Shown: piece after piece, positions 24,601-35,000 of the stretch
How the letters are laid out: every line of letters starts with the position of its first letter
Position numbering within the stretch: position 1 is the first letter of the stretch
Origin: Pomphorhynchus laevis
Lineage: Eukaryota; Acanthocephala; Palaeacanthocephala; Echinorhynchida; Pomphorhynchidae
NCBI GenBank assembly: GCA_012934845.2
Contig: WNNJ02003170.1
Span: 1-64,000 of the forward strand
Direction: 5' to 3'
DNA: 64,000 nt
Translations under genes and position numbers: made by a program
Notes under the pieces: generated by a model
The model's input: only the letters and a program-made list of their open reading frames with translations
The model's database searches: none
What the model was told of the DNA's origin: nothing

Positions 24601-27600
24601 TTTAAAATATTAAATATTAATATTAAATATTAATATTTAATATTACTAAATATTTAATATTTAATTGAATATTAACACACATATTATTTAATTAAATATT
24701 AAATTATTAAATAATTATTTCTTATTTTAATTTAAAAATATTTAAATTTCTAAAAAAAAATTATTATTCTTAAATATTACTTAATATTTCATATTTAATT
24801 ACATATTTAAAAACATATTATTTAATATTAAGTTATTAAATAATAATTATTAAATAATTATTTCTTATTATATTTTAATTTTTCGTATTTTTCAATTTTT
24901 ATCATTACGTAATATTACGTCATATTCAAGTCTTCTCAACTGGCCATTTAAAATAAATGAATATATGGTTCTTATTTTGCTATCGTTGACGTGTGAAGAA
25001 CATAAATTTAAAATAAATCTCAACTTGATTTTCAACTTCTAAATTCAAGAAATTTTTTTATTTGTATTTTTTCCAGCCGTATTGCATACACGATAATATC
25101 TATCCTTCAGAGCAAATGAGTATTCAGATGCTAAGAATCAGAGTCATCTCTGAATTAGAAAATTCCCTATTTCCACAAATATTCCGTGAATAAGTAAATT
25201 GATAAAAGAGCTTTATTTACAAAGAAATTACTTCAGCGTTTAAATTTTAATAAAAATAAACGAAATATTTTTTAATATGATAAACATTTATTGGACATAT
25301 TGTATCGCAAAATACAAAAGATAACACGATATAAGATATAATAGCATAATATTATAATATTACTATAATACTATAGTATTATAATATAACATAAACATAA
25401 AAAGCAATATTAACCAACACTGAGTGTGTAATATAATTTAATATTAAACAGAAATATTAATTATAGCCCAAATGAATCATCTTCGTACTTTATATGAATA
25501 TAGCCTTCTGATATCAATTTGAAAATAGTATTTTATTCCCAAATAAGCACCATCTAATGTTAATCCCTTGCATAGCAAAATGATCATCATCACATAAGGT
25601 GCTGTTGCTGTAACCCAGACAAACTAAATATAGACAAGCAATGCAAAATAGTTTCAGTAAAGCCTTTACCTTTCCAGCACTTTTGACTCCTTTCCATAAT
25701 GCAAAATAAGTAAGCACAAAGACAAATGTTAAACAGAGAATTAATTGCCATCGGATGTTTCCAAGATTCGAAAATCCATGTGCTTCGCTAATTCCTTGAA
25801 TTACATTTCTAAAATTTATTAACATAATTTTTATCATTAATTTTATCGATGTGGAAATTTAAGTTTTTGATCCAATAGAGATAGGAAATATTATGAAAAT
25901 ACTACGTTTTTATAATAGGAAATCTAGACTAGAGATATCAATTTGACAGCTTGTGGTATAAAATACTCGTGGTTCTTTAAGAATTAATTGAATGAATGAC
26001 TAATAATGGAGTTATTTTATCTTCGTAGAAATGCTATTTATCGGCAATTATTTAATTAAACAATTATTTGATCATTTAATTTAAAATTTAAATTAAATAT
26101 AAATTTTAAATTTAGTCAATGGTATCAACCCAGAACAGCTTAAAAACATCGATCAGTCAAAACGATTATTACATGTACACATCAACAAACTTCCTCCATT
26201 CCCAATAGTATGATCAATAGTGATACTAAAAGCGAAACTACCAACAAGAGAAGGATCAATTGCCGCCTAGGGACAATAAATTTAAAGACGATTTGCTTAA
26301 GCAGGTTCCCAACAATGCTTTCAACCTTCGAAAAGTGTGGATGAGGAAACGATCATCAACACATGTTCCCTTAGAGAGCTTGTCGAAGCCGCTATATTTG
26401 CATACAGCATCGACTCATGCACTTAAAATGCTACACGACAGAATTCACCTTGACAGCGACGATCAACAATCAAGTAGTGAATCAGACAGCAACAAGGTCA
26501 TTTAGAATATGTTTAACTTACAGTGTAGATCGTAGTAGCTATTTTAGCATAATTGTTATTTAAATTTATCATTTAAATTATTAAATTATAATTTTGAAAA
26601 CAAGTTATTGCTTGGGCTCTAATGTTTACGAAACAAATCATTTTCGTAGAAATGTTAATTACAGTAGAAATGTTAATTACAGTAGGAAATAATATCCTTC
26701 TTACTATCACATTATATAATTATATGATTTTTAAAAATAATTAATAAAAATTAAAAAATTAAAAATTAAACTAAAATTAATTTAATTAATTAATTAATTT
26801 CATTATTCAATTATTTATTCAATAACAAGTTTTTGAATAACAATTAATCGTTTATTTAAACATGTCTCCGTTTAACCCATTTATTGCCTTCGTGATATTT
26901 TATTGCTTTTGCTTTCTCTAATCTAAAAGATTCGAATAAATATAATTTTAAAGTATATTATGCATTATAGTATTGTAATAATATGAAGGATTAAAATATT
27001 AATAAAAATATTGATATTAAAATATATTAAAATACTAATAAAAATATTTTATTAGTTTGTTGACTATTATGTTTAACGAAAATCAATATTAACCAACAAT
27101 GAATTTAAAGTGTAACATTATTTGATATTTTACTGAAATGGGGAATAGGACCCGAAATCTGATAACATTACAGATCCTCCTGATGACCTCTATTCCTTAT
27201 TCGAATATATCCTATATTATTAGTCAATTCCTAAAATTGACTTTTATTTTAGATTTGAATTATAAATTTTATCATTACATAGATGTAAATTGTATAAAAT
27301 CTTATATAATTATTTATTATTTATAATTATTTATCTTTATTTTTAATTTATATAGTACAAAATACGTAGACTCAGTTAGCTGATCTGGTTAACATAAATA
27401 AAGATATAAATTAATAAAAATTAATGTTAATTGATATTTATATATAATTATAAATTATTTATAATTATTTACATAATTATAAATTAATTTTCTTATATAC
27501 TATATTTTAATCTATACTTTGTCTTCCGAAAAGGTATAAGTCAATAAAAATAAATAATTTTTATTAATTGATTAAAGCTTTGATCAACATAAATGCTTTT

Positions 27601-28320
27601 GCTTACACACAGACATTAAACAGTGCTTCACATAAATACCATTTATTTACCTGAAGTATTCTTCCGTCGATAAGATAGTTGAAGAACAGTTATTGGGAAT
27701 CGATTGGTTTTGCAATGCGACGCAGCAAGGACTATTCCATTTATGCTCGCACGTTTTCCATGGTAATTCTCTATTGAATGAGGCCACAAAATATCTTACA
27801 GCCCATGAAATAATCGTGTTATAGTACATTCCCATCATTAAATTAATAAGCAATGTAGCCGGTCCAATTCCTTTAAAAAGCTTTATTCAGTCTATTCTAG
27901 CAAGCGATTATTTTGCACAAATACCAGTTTGAAAAATAATATTTAAATATTACATTTATTTTCGTATAAAATAGTATTGCATCATAGAGTTTAGAAAGTA
28001 CAAAGTATTTACCTTTTACAATAGGGCAGATAAATTGCCACACAGTGAAACAGCCATGATTATAGTACTGACCAATTGCGATTTCCATATAAAACAATGG
28101 AAATCCAACAACGATGAGCATACAAAAATAGGGAATGAAGAATACCCCTATATTAAATTATTTATATAGAAATAAATCAGACTATACATTTTACCTCCCC
28201 CATTTTGGTATACAATACTTGGAAATCTCCACACGTTTCCAAGATCTACAGAGAAACCAATAATCGATAGTAGAAACTCAGATTTTTTATCCCAATGCTC
28301 TCTAGGTAATTCTATTGCAG
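12651..28320 (-). CDS. sodium-dependent monoamine transporter (SLC6 family, SERT/DAT-like), 12 exons read, 5' end not found
   Basis: Na+/Cl- coupled plasma-membrane uptake of a monoamine. Exons: 28195-28320, 28013-28147, 27651-27870, 25670-25808, 25489-25623, 24053-24156, 23879-24006, 21040-21152, 20860-20991, 13398-13497, 13248-13348, 12651-12869; phases agree at every junction, giving 549 residues plus an unseen first exon. TM1 reads [20 protein letters not shown]: the Asp is the amine-binding residue that marks monoamine carriers. TM3 has [10 protein letters not shown]. Loop 2 has paired Cys and N-glycosylation sites. TM6 has CFSLGPGFG, with Cys where SERT/DAT have Phe. TM8 reads [16 protein letters not shown], as in SERT. 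Six introns are 46-49 bp. The exon at 20860 ends with a GC donor (AAT then GCAAGT). Long introns hold Penelope-like, I/Jockey-like and RTE insertions. Which amine is carried cannot be told. Confidence 0.92.
13660..13905 (+). repeat. dispersed repeat family R, copy 1
   Basis: It shares with the other copies the segments ATGATGACCTCTAATC, TTATTCCGATACATCGTCT and the end GAGACTCAGTAGGCTGGTCTG. Family R units are about 250-430 bp, non-coding, and present at least ten times in this window in both orientations. Lies in the long intron of the transporter gene. Confidence 0.75.
13921..15298 (+). mobile_element. Penelope-like element remnant with inverted ends
   Basis: Ends: ACTATCAGGTATAGTTAAAC (13931-13950) recurs inverted at about 15269-15288. 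Inside, on plus, 14282-14494 reads [15 protein letters not shown] and [13 protein letters not shown] motifs B and C (catalytic DD) of Penelope-like elements. 14590-14870 reads [23 protein letters not shown] and the LEAFYINK tail, a GIY-YIG endonuclease broken by stops. The RT-then-GIY-YIG order is typical of canonical Penelope elements. Near the right end is a hammerhead-like core (15218-15245). Inactive. Confidence 0.85.
15218..15245 (+). ncRNA. hammerhead-like core, Penelope 3' end
   Basis: CTGAAGA, one extra T, then the hairpin GCTAG-TAGTAA-CTAGC (5 perfect pairs), then GAAA. All conserved core bases of a hammerhead are present except that one base intervenes between A9 and stem II. No clear helix I or III. 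Confidence 0.4.
15440..15770 (+). repeat. dispersed repeat family R, copy 2
   Basis: Contains GAGGAAATACCTTATTAGCA, the CGCTGCTATGTT/AACATAGTAG inverted pair and the GATGACCTCTAATC block common to the family. Confidence 0.8.
15801..17045 (-). mobile_element. Penelope-like element, GIY-YIG part best preserved
   Basis: On minus, 16604-16230 is an uninterrupted frame: [15 protein letters not shown], then [20 protein letters not shown] (the GIY-YIG signature with the Penelope CxxC insert), [14 protein letters not shown], and the catalytic-tail block [18 protein letters not shown]. Upstream, 17002-16640 has RT thumb-like sequence ([27 protein letters not shown]) with stops. Its left end carries GAACGAAGAAGAAAATATCA, inverted relative to 19824-19870, and a weak hammerhead-like core at 15852-15874 on minus. 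It lies in the long transporter intron. Confidence 0.85.
16816..17076. repeat. perfect 25-bp inverted repeat inside the Penelope/LINE junction
   Basis: The 25-bp arms 16816-16840 (containing GAACAGATAAGCCTGCAACG) and 17052-17076 are exact inverted complements 211 bp apart. The right arm sits where Penelope homology ends and LINE Gag begins, so it marks a rearrangement. Confidence 0.75.
17077..17850 (+). pseudogene. I/Jockey-like LINE, Gag (ORF1) segment
   Basis: The plus strand reads [16 protein letters not shown] and [23 protein letters not shown]-type zinc knuckles, followed by an open frame 17317-17823 (168 codons) with Ser/Pro-rich then charged sequence. It is GC-richer than the surrounding intron. 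It belongs with 17962-18950 and 18960-19700 as one rearranged element. Confidence 0.65.
17962..18950 (-). pseudogene. I/Jockey-like LINE, endonuclease and linker, inverted
   Basis: On minus from 18941: [17 protein letters not shown] and [15 protein letters not shown], the start of an AP-type endonuclease. 18529-18260 gives [13 protein letters not shown] (motif GDFN) and LLDLLLIHE. 18306-17962 gives the EN-RT linker ([20 protein letters not shown]). Gag on the left and RT on the right are on plus, so only this middle block is inverted. Confidence 0.7.
18960..19700 (+). pseudogene. I/Jockey-like LINE, reverse transcriptase segment
   Basis: The plus strand shows [17 protein letters not shown] (motif B, one stop), then [13 protein letters not shown] (catalytic SDD/YSDD box) and, at 19290-19460, [25 protein letters not shown], the usual post-catalytic block. 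A degenerate thumb follows to about 19690. Stops and frameshifts throughout. Confidence 0.7.
19824..19870 (-). repeat. right inverted end of the 15.8-19.9 kb composite element
   Basis: The reverse complement of 19824-19870 closely matches 15801-15846 (shared GTTACAG and ACGAAGAAGAA, then TTTGATAAAAATT). The pair brackets the minus-strand Penelope element plus the rearranged LINE. Confidence 0.65.
19945..20190 (+). repeat. dispersed repeat family R, copy 3
   Basis: Family blocks present: GAAAATACGTCATGAGCGAG, CCGCTGCTATGTTGAG, CTTAATGACCTCTAATC, ATACATCGTCTGTTATTTAT. Confidence 0.85.
20205..20630 (+). repeat. dispersed repeat family R, copy 4 (longest)
   Basis: Full set of family blocks, from GAAATACGTCATTAGCACG to the end ATACGTAGACTCAGTTAGCC. 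It lies head-to-tail with copy 3. Confidence 0.85.
21769..22932 (-). mobile_element. RTE-clade LINE, 5'-truncated, one frameshift
   Basis: Minus strand from 22932: [20 protein letters not shown] (RT motif A), [14 protein letters not shown] (motif B), ILYADDV (motif C). The frame then shifts near 22535; the next frame, [11 protein letters not shown] to DPASKRDKG, covers the thumb and the [20 protein letters not shown] tail and stops at 21769. Against the usual YADDVMLVADN, about 4 nt seem lost at the break. 19-bp direct repeats (21736-21754 and 22933-22951, one mismatch, AGTTATCCAACTGGGTTTT) flank it as a target-site duplication. Near-balanced GC and few lesions mark a young insertion in a transporter intron, same strand as the gene. 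Confidence 0.9.
23095..23150 (+). repeat. dispersed repeat family R, 3' tail only
   Basis: Carries TTTAGACTCAGTTAGCTGAT, the family's terminal block, preceded by ATTTATTAT simple sequence. Confidence 0.6.
24500..24900. repeat. TAATATTTAA-type simple sequence
   Basis: About 400 bp built of ATTAAATATT variants in the intron between transporter exons 5 and 6. No coding content. Confidence 0.7.
26260..26505 (+). CDS. hypothetical 81-aa ORF, probably a relic
   Basis: Basic N-terminal half ([13 protein letters not shown]) and a Ser/Asp/Gln-rich C-terminus ([17 protein letters not shown]). Composition is richer in GC than the surrounding transporter intron, and frames just upstream (26110-26270) are also less AT-biased but broken. 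It may be part of a processed gene fragment. No family recognised. It is antisense to the host gene. Confidence 0.22.
   Translation: MPPRDNKFKDDLLKQVPNNAFNLRKVWMRKRSSTHVPLESLSKPLYLHTASTHALKMLHDRIHLDSDDQQSSSESDSNKVI
27125..27410 (+). repeat. dispersed repeat family R, copy 5
   Basis: Family blocks GGAATAGGACCCGAAA, CTGATGACCTCTATTCC and the terminal AATACGTAGACTCAGTTAGC. Confidence 0.8.
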
Positions 28321-28392
28321 CTTTATAAACAAAACAATTATATTTTAAATAGTTGATAATGATCCATGATTGATAAATAATTACTGGAAATA

Positions 28393-28530
28393 AAAAAGGA
28401 AATTATTTTTGATATTTCACTAATTTCTTTTAGCATCTTCAGAAAATTCAGTAATTTTTTGAAGATGCTAACAAAAGTTTGCGAAATATTAAAACAAATT
28501 CCTCTCTTCTTTGATCCAGTTTTAATAATT
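28393..28530 (+). repeat. small palindrome with hammerhead-like core
   Basis: Left arm TTTAGCATCTTCAGAAAATT (about 28431-28450) is inverted after a few bases as TTTTTTGAAGATGCTAACA. The right arm continues TTTGCGAAATATTAAAAC and CTTTGATCCAG, a sequence shared with 35360-35440. It has TGAAGA-T-GCTAAC-loop-GTTTGC-GAAA, a decayed core of the Penelope-end type. It lies just upstream of the first recognised transporter exon. Confidence 0.5.
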
Positions 28531-29114
28531 ATTTAAAAACAATTATACGTGAAAAATGGAAAATATAAATGAAAATATACCAAATATACCAAACATGTAG
28601 TATGATAATTTCGATACAATATATAATATGATAATATATAATACTATACCTAAGATGTAGTATGATAATTAAAATATAAAATATAATATGAATTTTGATG
28701 ACTATTTTTTATACTGCACGCTTATTTAATTCTTTATATAAGCAAACAGCAGTTGTTGACTTATAGATACTGATGTTAGCTTATAAATATGATTATAGCA
28801 GCATGTAGGATACAAAGTAGTCATCAAAATTTTAATGGTAACACTGACTGCACAGGTATATTTACTTAAATATCTAACATGAAAAAATATTTAATATTAT
28901 ACCCAAAATGTAGTATATTTTTGAATATAATATTTATTATTATATCCCAAAGAATTGGTAAAAATATAAATAAAAGAAAGTGTATGAATAATTTTTAACT
29001 TTAGATAATGTTTTGAGCTAATAAGCTTAAAACAGTTTGAATTTTATATCATAATATTTATTTTTTTTTATTAAAAAAAATTGTTTACATAACTAATAAT
29101 TAAGTTCACATGTT

Positions 29115-29187
29115 GCATTCGTGGTGTAGTGGTTATCACGTCTGCTTTACACGCAGAAGGTCCTCAGTTCGAACCTGGGCGAATGCA
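29115..29187 (+). tRNA. tRNA-Val: tRNA-Val(TAC)
   Basis: Complete 73-nt cloverleaf. Acceptor GCATTCG pairs with CGAATGC, discriminator A. D-arm GGTGTAGTGGTTATC. Anticodon stem TCTGC/GCAGA around TTTACAC, anticodon TAC. T-arm with GTTCGAACC. No intron. Only three T residues follow directly, so the terminator is weak. It lies between the divergent transporter and cystinosin genes. Confidence 0.96.
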
Positions 29188-29984
29188 GCCTTTATTATGA
29201 AATTTATGGAATTTCAATTGTCGTTTGTAAATTGTCAATGGATTAAGACTTATATAAGAACATAATTTAAATGTGTACTTCTCGATTTTTTTACAATTTT
29301 TAAAAATAAAGATTTGTAAAAGTGAATAAAGTTTCATATAGTTTTGATAAAAATATATAAAAGGTATTAATCATATCATATAACTGAGTGTACGTATTCC
29401 ACTTAATAGTTTCAATTTATTTTAAATAATATTTTGATGATTTTGTATTGTGAATTTAATATTTTAATAATATTTTGTTGATGCATAATACTGCATTATA
29501 AGAAAAATAAAAAATTCTTTAAACTTGCTTGAAAATTAGCAGAAAAATTGTCGAATCAAAAATGCATAGTTTCAGTATTTCTGACAGAGATTATATTACC
29601 GCTAAAACGAAGTCCACAGGTCAATAATAACTTGTCAGTAAAACAAATTCAAAATATTTTTTAAATTTATTAAATATAATACATGTATAAAGATGAAATA
29701 CAAAATATAAGGTTAAATGTAAATCAGGAAAGTATTATAATCAAGTTTGTTCTGATGAGTTTTGCCTTAATTAGATAGCCATTTCTATCAAAATATAGAA
29801 CAGTTTAAGAGTTAGGCCTTACAATATCTAATATCCTTAGTTAGAAAGAACGCATGCAATTAGCGATCAATGAAAACATGCAACTAACAAATATATAATC
29901 AGCAATTAATAATAAGGATTTTCCTAAGCAACTCGATATAATCGATAACAACTAAAAAGAAAAACAGCTAAGAAACAAGATAGT

Positions 29985-30200
29985 ACAAAAAATCTACAAA
30001 ATCTTTTCCAGTCTTCCAACAAATTTCGAAAACCTCAGTTCTAGTGGGATCTGAGTACTCCAGCCGATCTAACACTCCACTCTCCGACTGAACCACCCAG
30101 GGTCTTTCACCCCCTCCAAAGAGTCCATTCAAGCCGGACTATGCTCGGTAATCGCCAGAGGATAAGCTTAAGAAACCTTAGTCTTTGCTCTTAAACCTAA
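29985..30200 (-). pseudogene. I/Jockey-like LINE 3' fragment
   Basis: The minus strand (e.g. AAGGTTTCTTAAGCTTATCC and the GGGGTGAAAGACCCTGGGTGG region) matches the tail of the 19.5-19.7 kb element (RFLKL block, then LEWTLW, then GGSVG). GC-rich island of about 170 bp, no frame intact. Confidence 0.6.
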
Positions 30201-30209
30201 TCAGCAATT

Positions 30210-32040
30210 ACTAATCTTGCGTAAATAAAGAATATATGTAGTCGACTCTGGGTCTTTATCAATTATATAAAAAAGTAAATCTTTTATGACAACTATAGGG
30301 ATTCACATTAATATTTCTCTTTATTAAAAAATCCGTAAAGTTGAATTACAAAATTAAAAATTTATACTGAGTTTAAATTAAGTGTTTAACTTCAAAACAA
30401 TTTTTACAACTTCAGTGCTGGAATATTGTAAAGTTAATATGAATTTATATTAATTAATGTTTAATAAAGTGATTTATTAAGTTTTTAATAAATAAGAATC
30501 GTCAAATCTTTAATAAATTTTCATAAAAATACAAATACATAATTTACATACAAGTAAAATGTTGCTTTACTGGCTGCATCCTCTTCTATTGCGATAAATA
30601 AAAATTTAGTTGGCTTTCTATAATCCTTTAAATTGGAAAATAGTGGTACATTATTTTTTAATTGCTAATTATTCGTACACCCACAATGTTCACAATGACA
30701 TACTTATTTTATTAAAATTAAATAAATTTTTAACGTTCTCTGTTAAACTAGAGCTAATGTAATCAAAGAATAATTTATGTCTTAACATTAAGTTATACTG
30801 TTTCCGTTTTTTATGAATTGTCATTTGCAAAAGGCATTCAGCGAAATCAATTCAAATTCTCTAACGGCCAAAATAAAAAGTTTAATTATTAGCTACAATT
30901 GACACAAATGTTTTGATACAAATTTTAATTGTTTGTGCTGTTCTATAAATAGAATGTCTTATTTGAAGCGTATTGCAATTTAGTCGATTGTAGAACATAT
31001 AAAATATTTATTCTGAAATTATCGATATTAATTTATTAAGAAATAAATATTTAATATCTACAAAAGTGGATATTACAACTTTATAACCGAGTATTAATAA
31101 CTTAGTAGTTTATGAACTGTTCAATAAATAATATACGATGTAATAGAATAAATATTAGAACTCGTCATATTGAACTGTTCTGTTATAAAGTTTCAGCATT
31201 CATTCATCAACTCCAAATATCTGACAAATATATGTCAATGATATTGCGTATCAAAGTTTGAATTCATTACTTAGGTATTATATCAGATCACTAGACTTTG
31301 GATACATGCCAATGCATTAATTTAAAAATGGAAATGTCTTTATCTTAAAATAACTTTTAAAACTCAGTATTTTTATGAACTGGCTAATATATAACATACA
31401 ATGCTTTAGACAAAAGTTTGGAAGTCATAGAAGAAATTACTGTACCATCAAGGGAGATTGTATTATTTACTATATTAATGATAACGTTAGATTATTTACT
31501 ATAATATTTTTATTAGTTATAAAATATACAATATTTCATTTATAATATTGAAATTACTAATAATTTCGTTTTAATAAATAAAATATTAAAATATTAAAAA
31601 TTAAATATTTATCAAAAAATATTTTTTTTGCTGTCGAAATATTCTTTTACGAAAATTATTAATTTTTTAATAATCAATTTTATTATCCTTCTAATAATTA
31701 AGAGGTATTTGATAATTTAAGTTTAAGCATTAGATCAATTTTAATGATCAAACAATTCAAATTAATTTTATATTAACAGAAATAAACAATTCAATTGCTC
31801 TTTACTATAACAAATACGACAGTCGTATATAAATTCACATCAAATGTCCAAACATTTAAGAGAATATTTCACGATTGTTTTCAATGAAAACAATTTTAAA
31901 CAATTATAAATGCATAATTAAATGCTAATTTACAACGTAATATACAAGCTCTGCAGGAACTTAATTTTAATGTTGCGTAATTATAACATTTTCTATGATG
32001 TGCAAATACGATAACAGTATAATCTAGATTTATCTGAATC
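30210..32040. other. AT-rich intergenic DNA upstream of cystinosin
   Basis: No open frame, RNA gene or repeat family recognised. Presumably contains the cystinosin promoter; no convincing TATA or initiator can be picked out at this base composition. Confidence 0.5.
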
Positions 32041-32049
32041 TACGATAGG

Positions 32050-35000
32050 ATGTTGCTACGTAAGTTTCAAAATCGTGTTTTTAACGGATAATAAGCAAAA
32101 ATAATAAAAAATTTTATTTTTAGATTTGGCATTAATCCTGATTTTTGCTGCATTCACTTACCAGTCACAGGGTAATGTTTACAATGCTAAATTTGATCCA
32201 AGTAGCATCAACACCATTATTAAAAGTGAAATAAATCTGAGCATTTATTTATAGTAAGTTTACATTAATATATAAACTTATATATTTATATAAATAAATA
32301 TTGAGGTTTGATTTTATAACGAAGTATATTACTGTGTATATAATATTTAAACATAAACATTTATATTTCTAAAAAGTTTTGTTTCTAGATAAATAATTAA
32401 ATTAATTAATAATTAAATTATTAGATAAATAGTTCAAATAATATCAATTAATGTGTAAGAACATGAATTTTAAGCCAGAATAAAAGGTATCAATGCAGAA
32501 ATTGTCGTAAGACGTCAATTATTTCACAATCGGTTCGTTAATCAAATCTCTAAAAACAATATTATTTTGAACCACTCATATTTCACTGCTTAAATCCTTT
32601 TAGAAAAGTTGAAAAATTTAAATTTAGCAACTCTATTTCGTTGAAGTCCGTGCAAACTTCTTCTAAAGTAATTTGATTATATTTTGCTTACAATTTAAAA
32701 TTTTATTTCTAAGTATTTTACGGTTTCTACAGTCCGGGGGAGTCAAGCTTTTAGTCTTAGTGCCAACCAAGCTCTATGTCTTACTAAAAGTGTCAGGCTT
32801 TAAGCTTAATAAAATAAGGATTTCAAGGGATGCTAAAATTTGAAGGCGATCACTGCAAATTTAATTCCTAATCTTCAATATCGGTTTCTGTTGGTTAATT
32901 TAAAAGAAATGCACATTAAATGCAAAATCGTTTTAAGAGATTAAGGTTATTATTTTTAAAAATTATATTCCTAAAAACATTTATTCTTATTAAAATTCAA
33001 GATATTTTATTTAATTTATTGTTTTGTTTTAATTTCTTGCATTAATAATAAATCTATACATTTATAAAAATCTATATATTTATAAAAATTAAAAAAATAA
33101 TAATAATTTTTTAATTCAAAAAGAAAACAAATATTTGTCATAAAACAAATATTTGTTTTATTTGATAAAACAAATATTTGTCATATCTTATCAAATATCT
33201 GATTAAATTATCTGATTAAAATATCTGATTTGTATCGAATTAATAAATATTGTCAGCTTGTTCATCGTTAAAAGTTTTAATTCCTGATTTTATTCTAAAA
33301 CTTGTATTTACGAATACAAATTTAATAAATGTATTTAATTAAATTAATTTATTTTAATATATGTGATACATTCCAAATATTTTTCCTAATGTATTTAAGG
33401 AATTAAGCAATTAAGAAATGTAATTAAGAAATTACATTTTTATTAAAATTACATAAAATTTAATTTATTTTTATAATAAAAATATTTAGTTTAGCCATTT
33501 CAATAATTGAATATAAAATAAATTTTAATATAAATAATTAAAATGATCAATTATTTATTTTGAATATATTAACATTATAAATGGTTATCGACAATAAATG
33601 CTCAGTGAATATGTTCAATGAACATGAAAATGTTCAAGAATTAGGTGATTCGTGAAGATACTTTATTAAAAATAAATACTTCATTTAAACTTTAAAATTT
33701 CAATTAATCAATTCATAAGATGAAATCAGATAACTGAGTCTACGTTTTTATACGATACATAAATAAAAATAAAGATAAATAACAAATAATTATTATATTT
33801 ATATTTATATCAAGGAAAAATTTAAAATTTAAATTAAAAATAAAAGTCATTTTTATGAATTGACTAATGAATAATTTTTATGAATTGACTAATAAATAAT
33901 ATGTGATGTATTAGATTATGGATTAGAGATCATCAGGAGCAACTGCTAATGTTCCTCGTGATGTAACATTCATTCCTGATGAAACATTCAACCTGATAGA
34001 GCATTCCATGCAGGAGGAACAACGGATTATTTAATTATGTTATGTAAAAAAACTTAAAATGTTACAAACATTTTAATTTTTTATAAAAAAATGTTTTTAC
34101 AAGTTTCCTTTGTATTTTAAAATCGCATGTTCTTCTAACATCTACAAATATTTTAATTAATATAGCATCATATTAATTCTATATATATTCTATTTATATT
34201 ATTATAAATTATAAATTATATTTATATTATTCTTAAAAAATTATAATTAATAATATGCAAATGGCAAAAGTTATAAAATTATCAAGGTATTTATTGCAAA
34301 TACTCATTAAATTTGATTCTTAACTAATTTTAAAGTAAGAGATAAATGTTTTATTTAAGAAGTTACAGGACTATATATATGAAAGAGATACCCCAAATGT
34401 TACTGTCAATTGATCTTTACAGAATATTATGTATTACGTACATAAAATTAATTATATCTCATATGCTAATTTTTAATAATTAAAAAATGAGAACATAAAT
34501 ATTATAATATTTTTGAAAATATAGTGAAAAATGAGTGATAAATTAATGTATTTGTCGCAATTTGAAGATCCCATTTTAATATATAAATAATTGTAATTTA
34601 ATACATTTAATTAATTAACACGTTTTTAAATATAATTAATTAAATATATGAAATTAATTAATCACTTTTCTGTGATCAATTATACACGTTAATTACAAAT
34701 TAATGTGATAGTCACAAATTAGTGATCACGATTGTATATATTAATCTGAGAATGTATTTATTCGATCCTGTTGCCACCAAAAGCGATTGGGATATAATCA
34801 ATTTACAAATTATACAAAGAATTAAAAAATGATTCAATAATTTCTGTTATCTTACAATTGCATTTAATTGCAGCAAAGACAGTTCTTTCAGGTAAGAATA
34901 GTATCGTGCGTGCAACAATTTACCGCAGGGTTCGTGACACAACCTACAGACGTAAGTGCCGTGCAAGTATGGCACATAGGACAATTCCGACAAAATTTCG

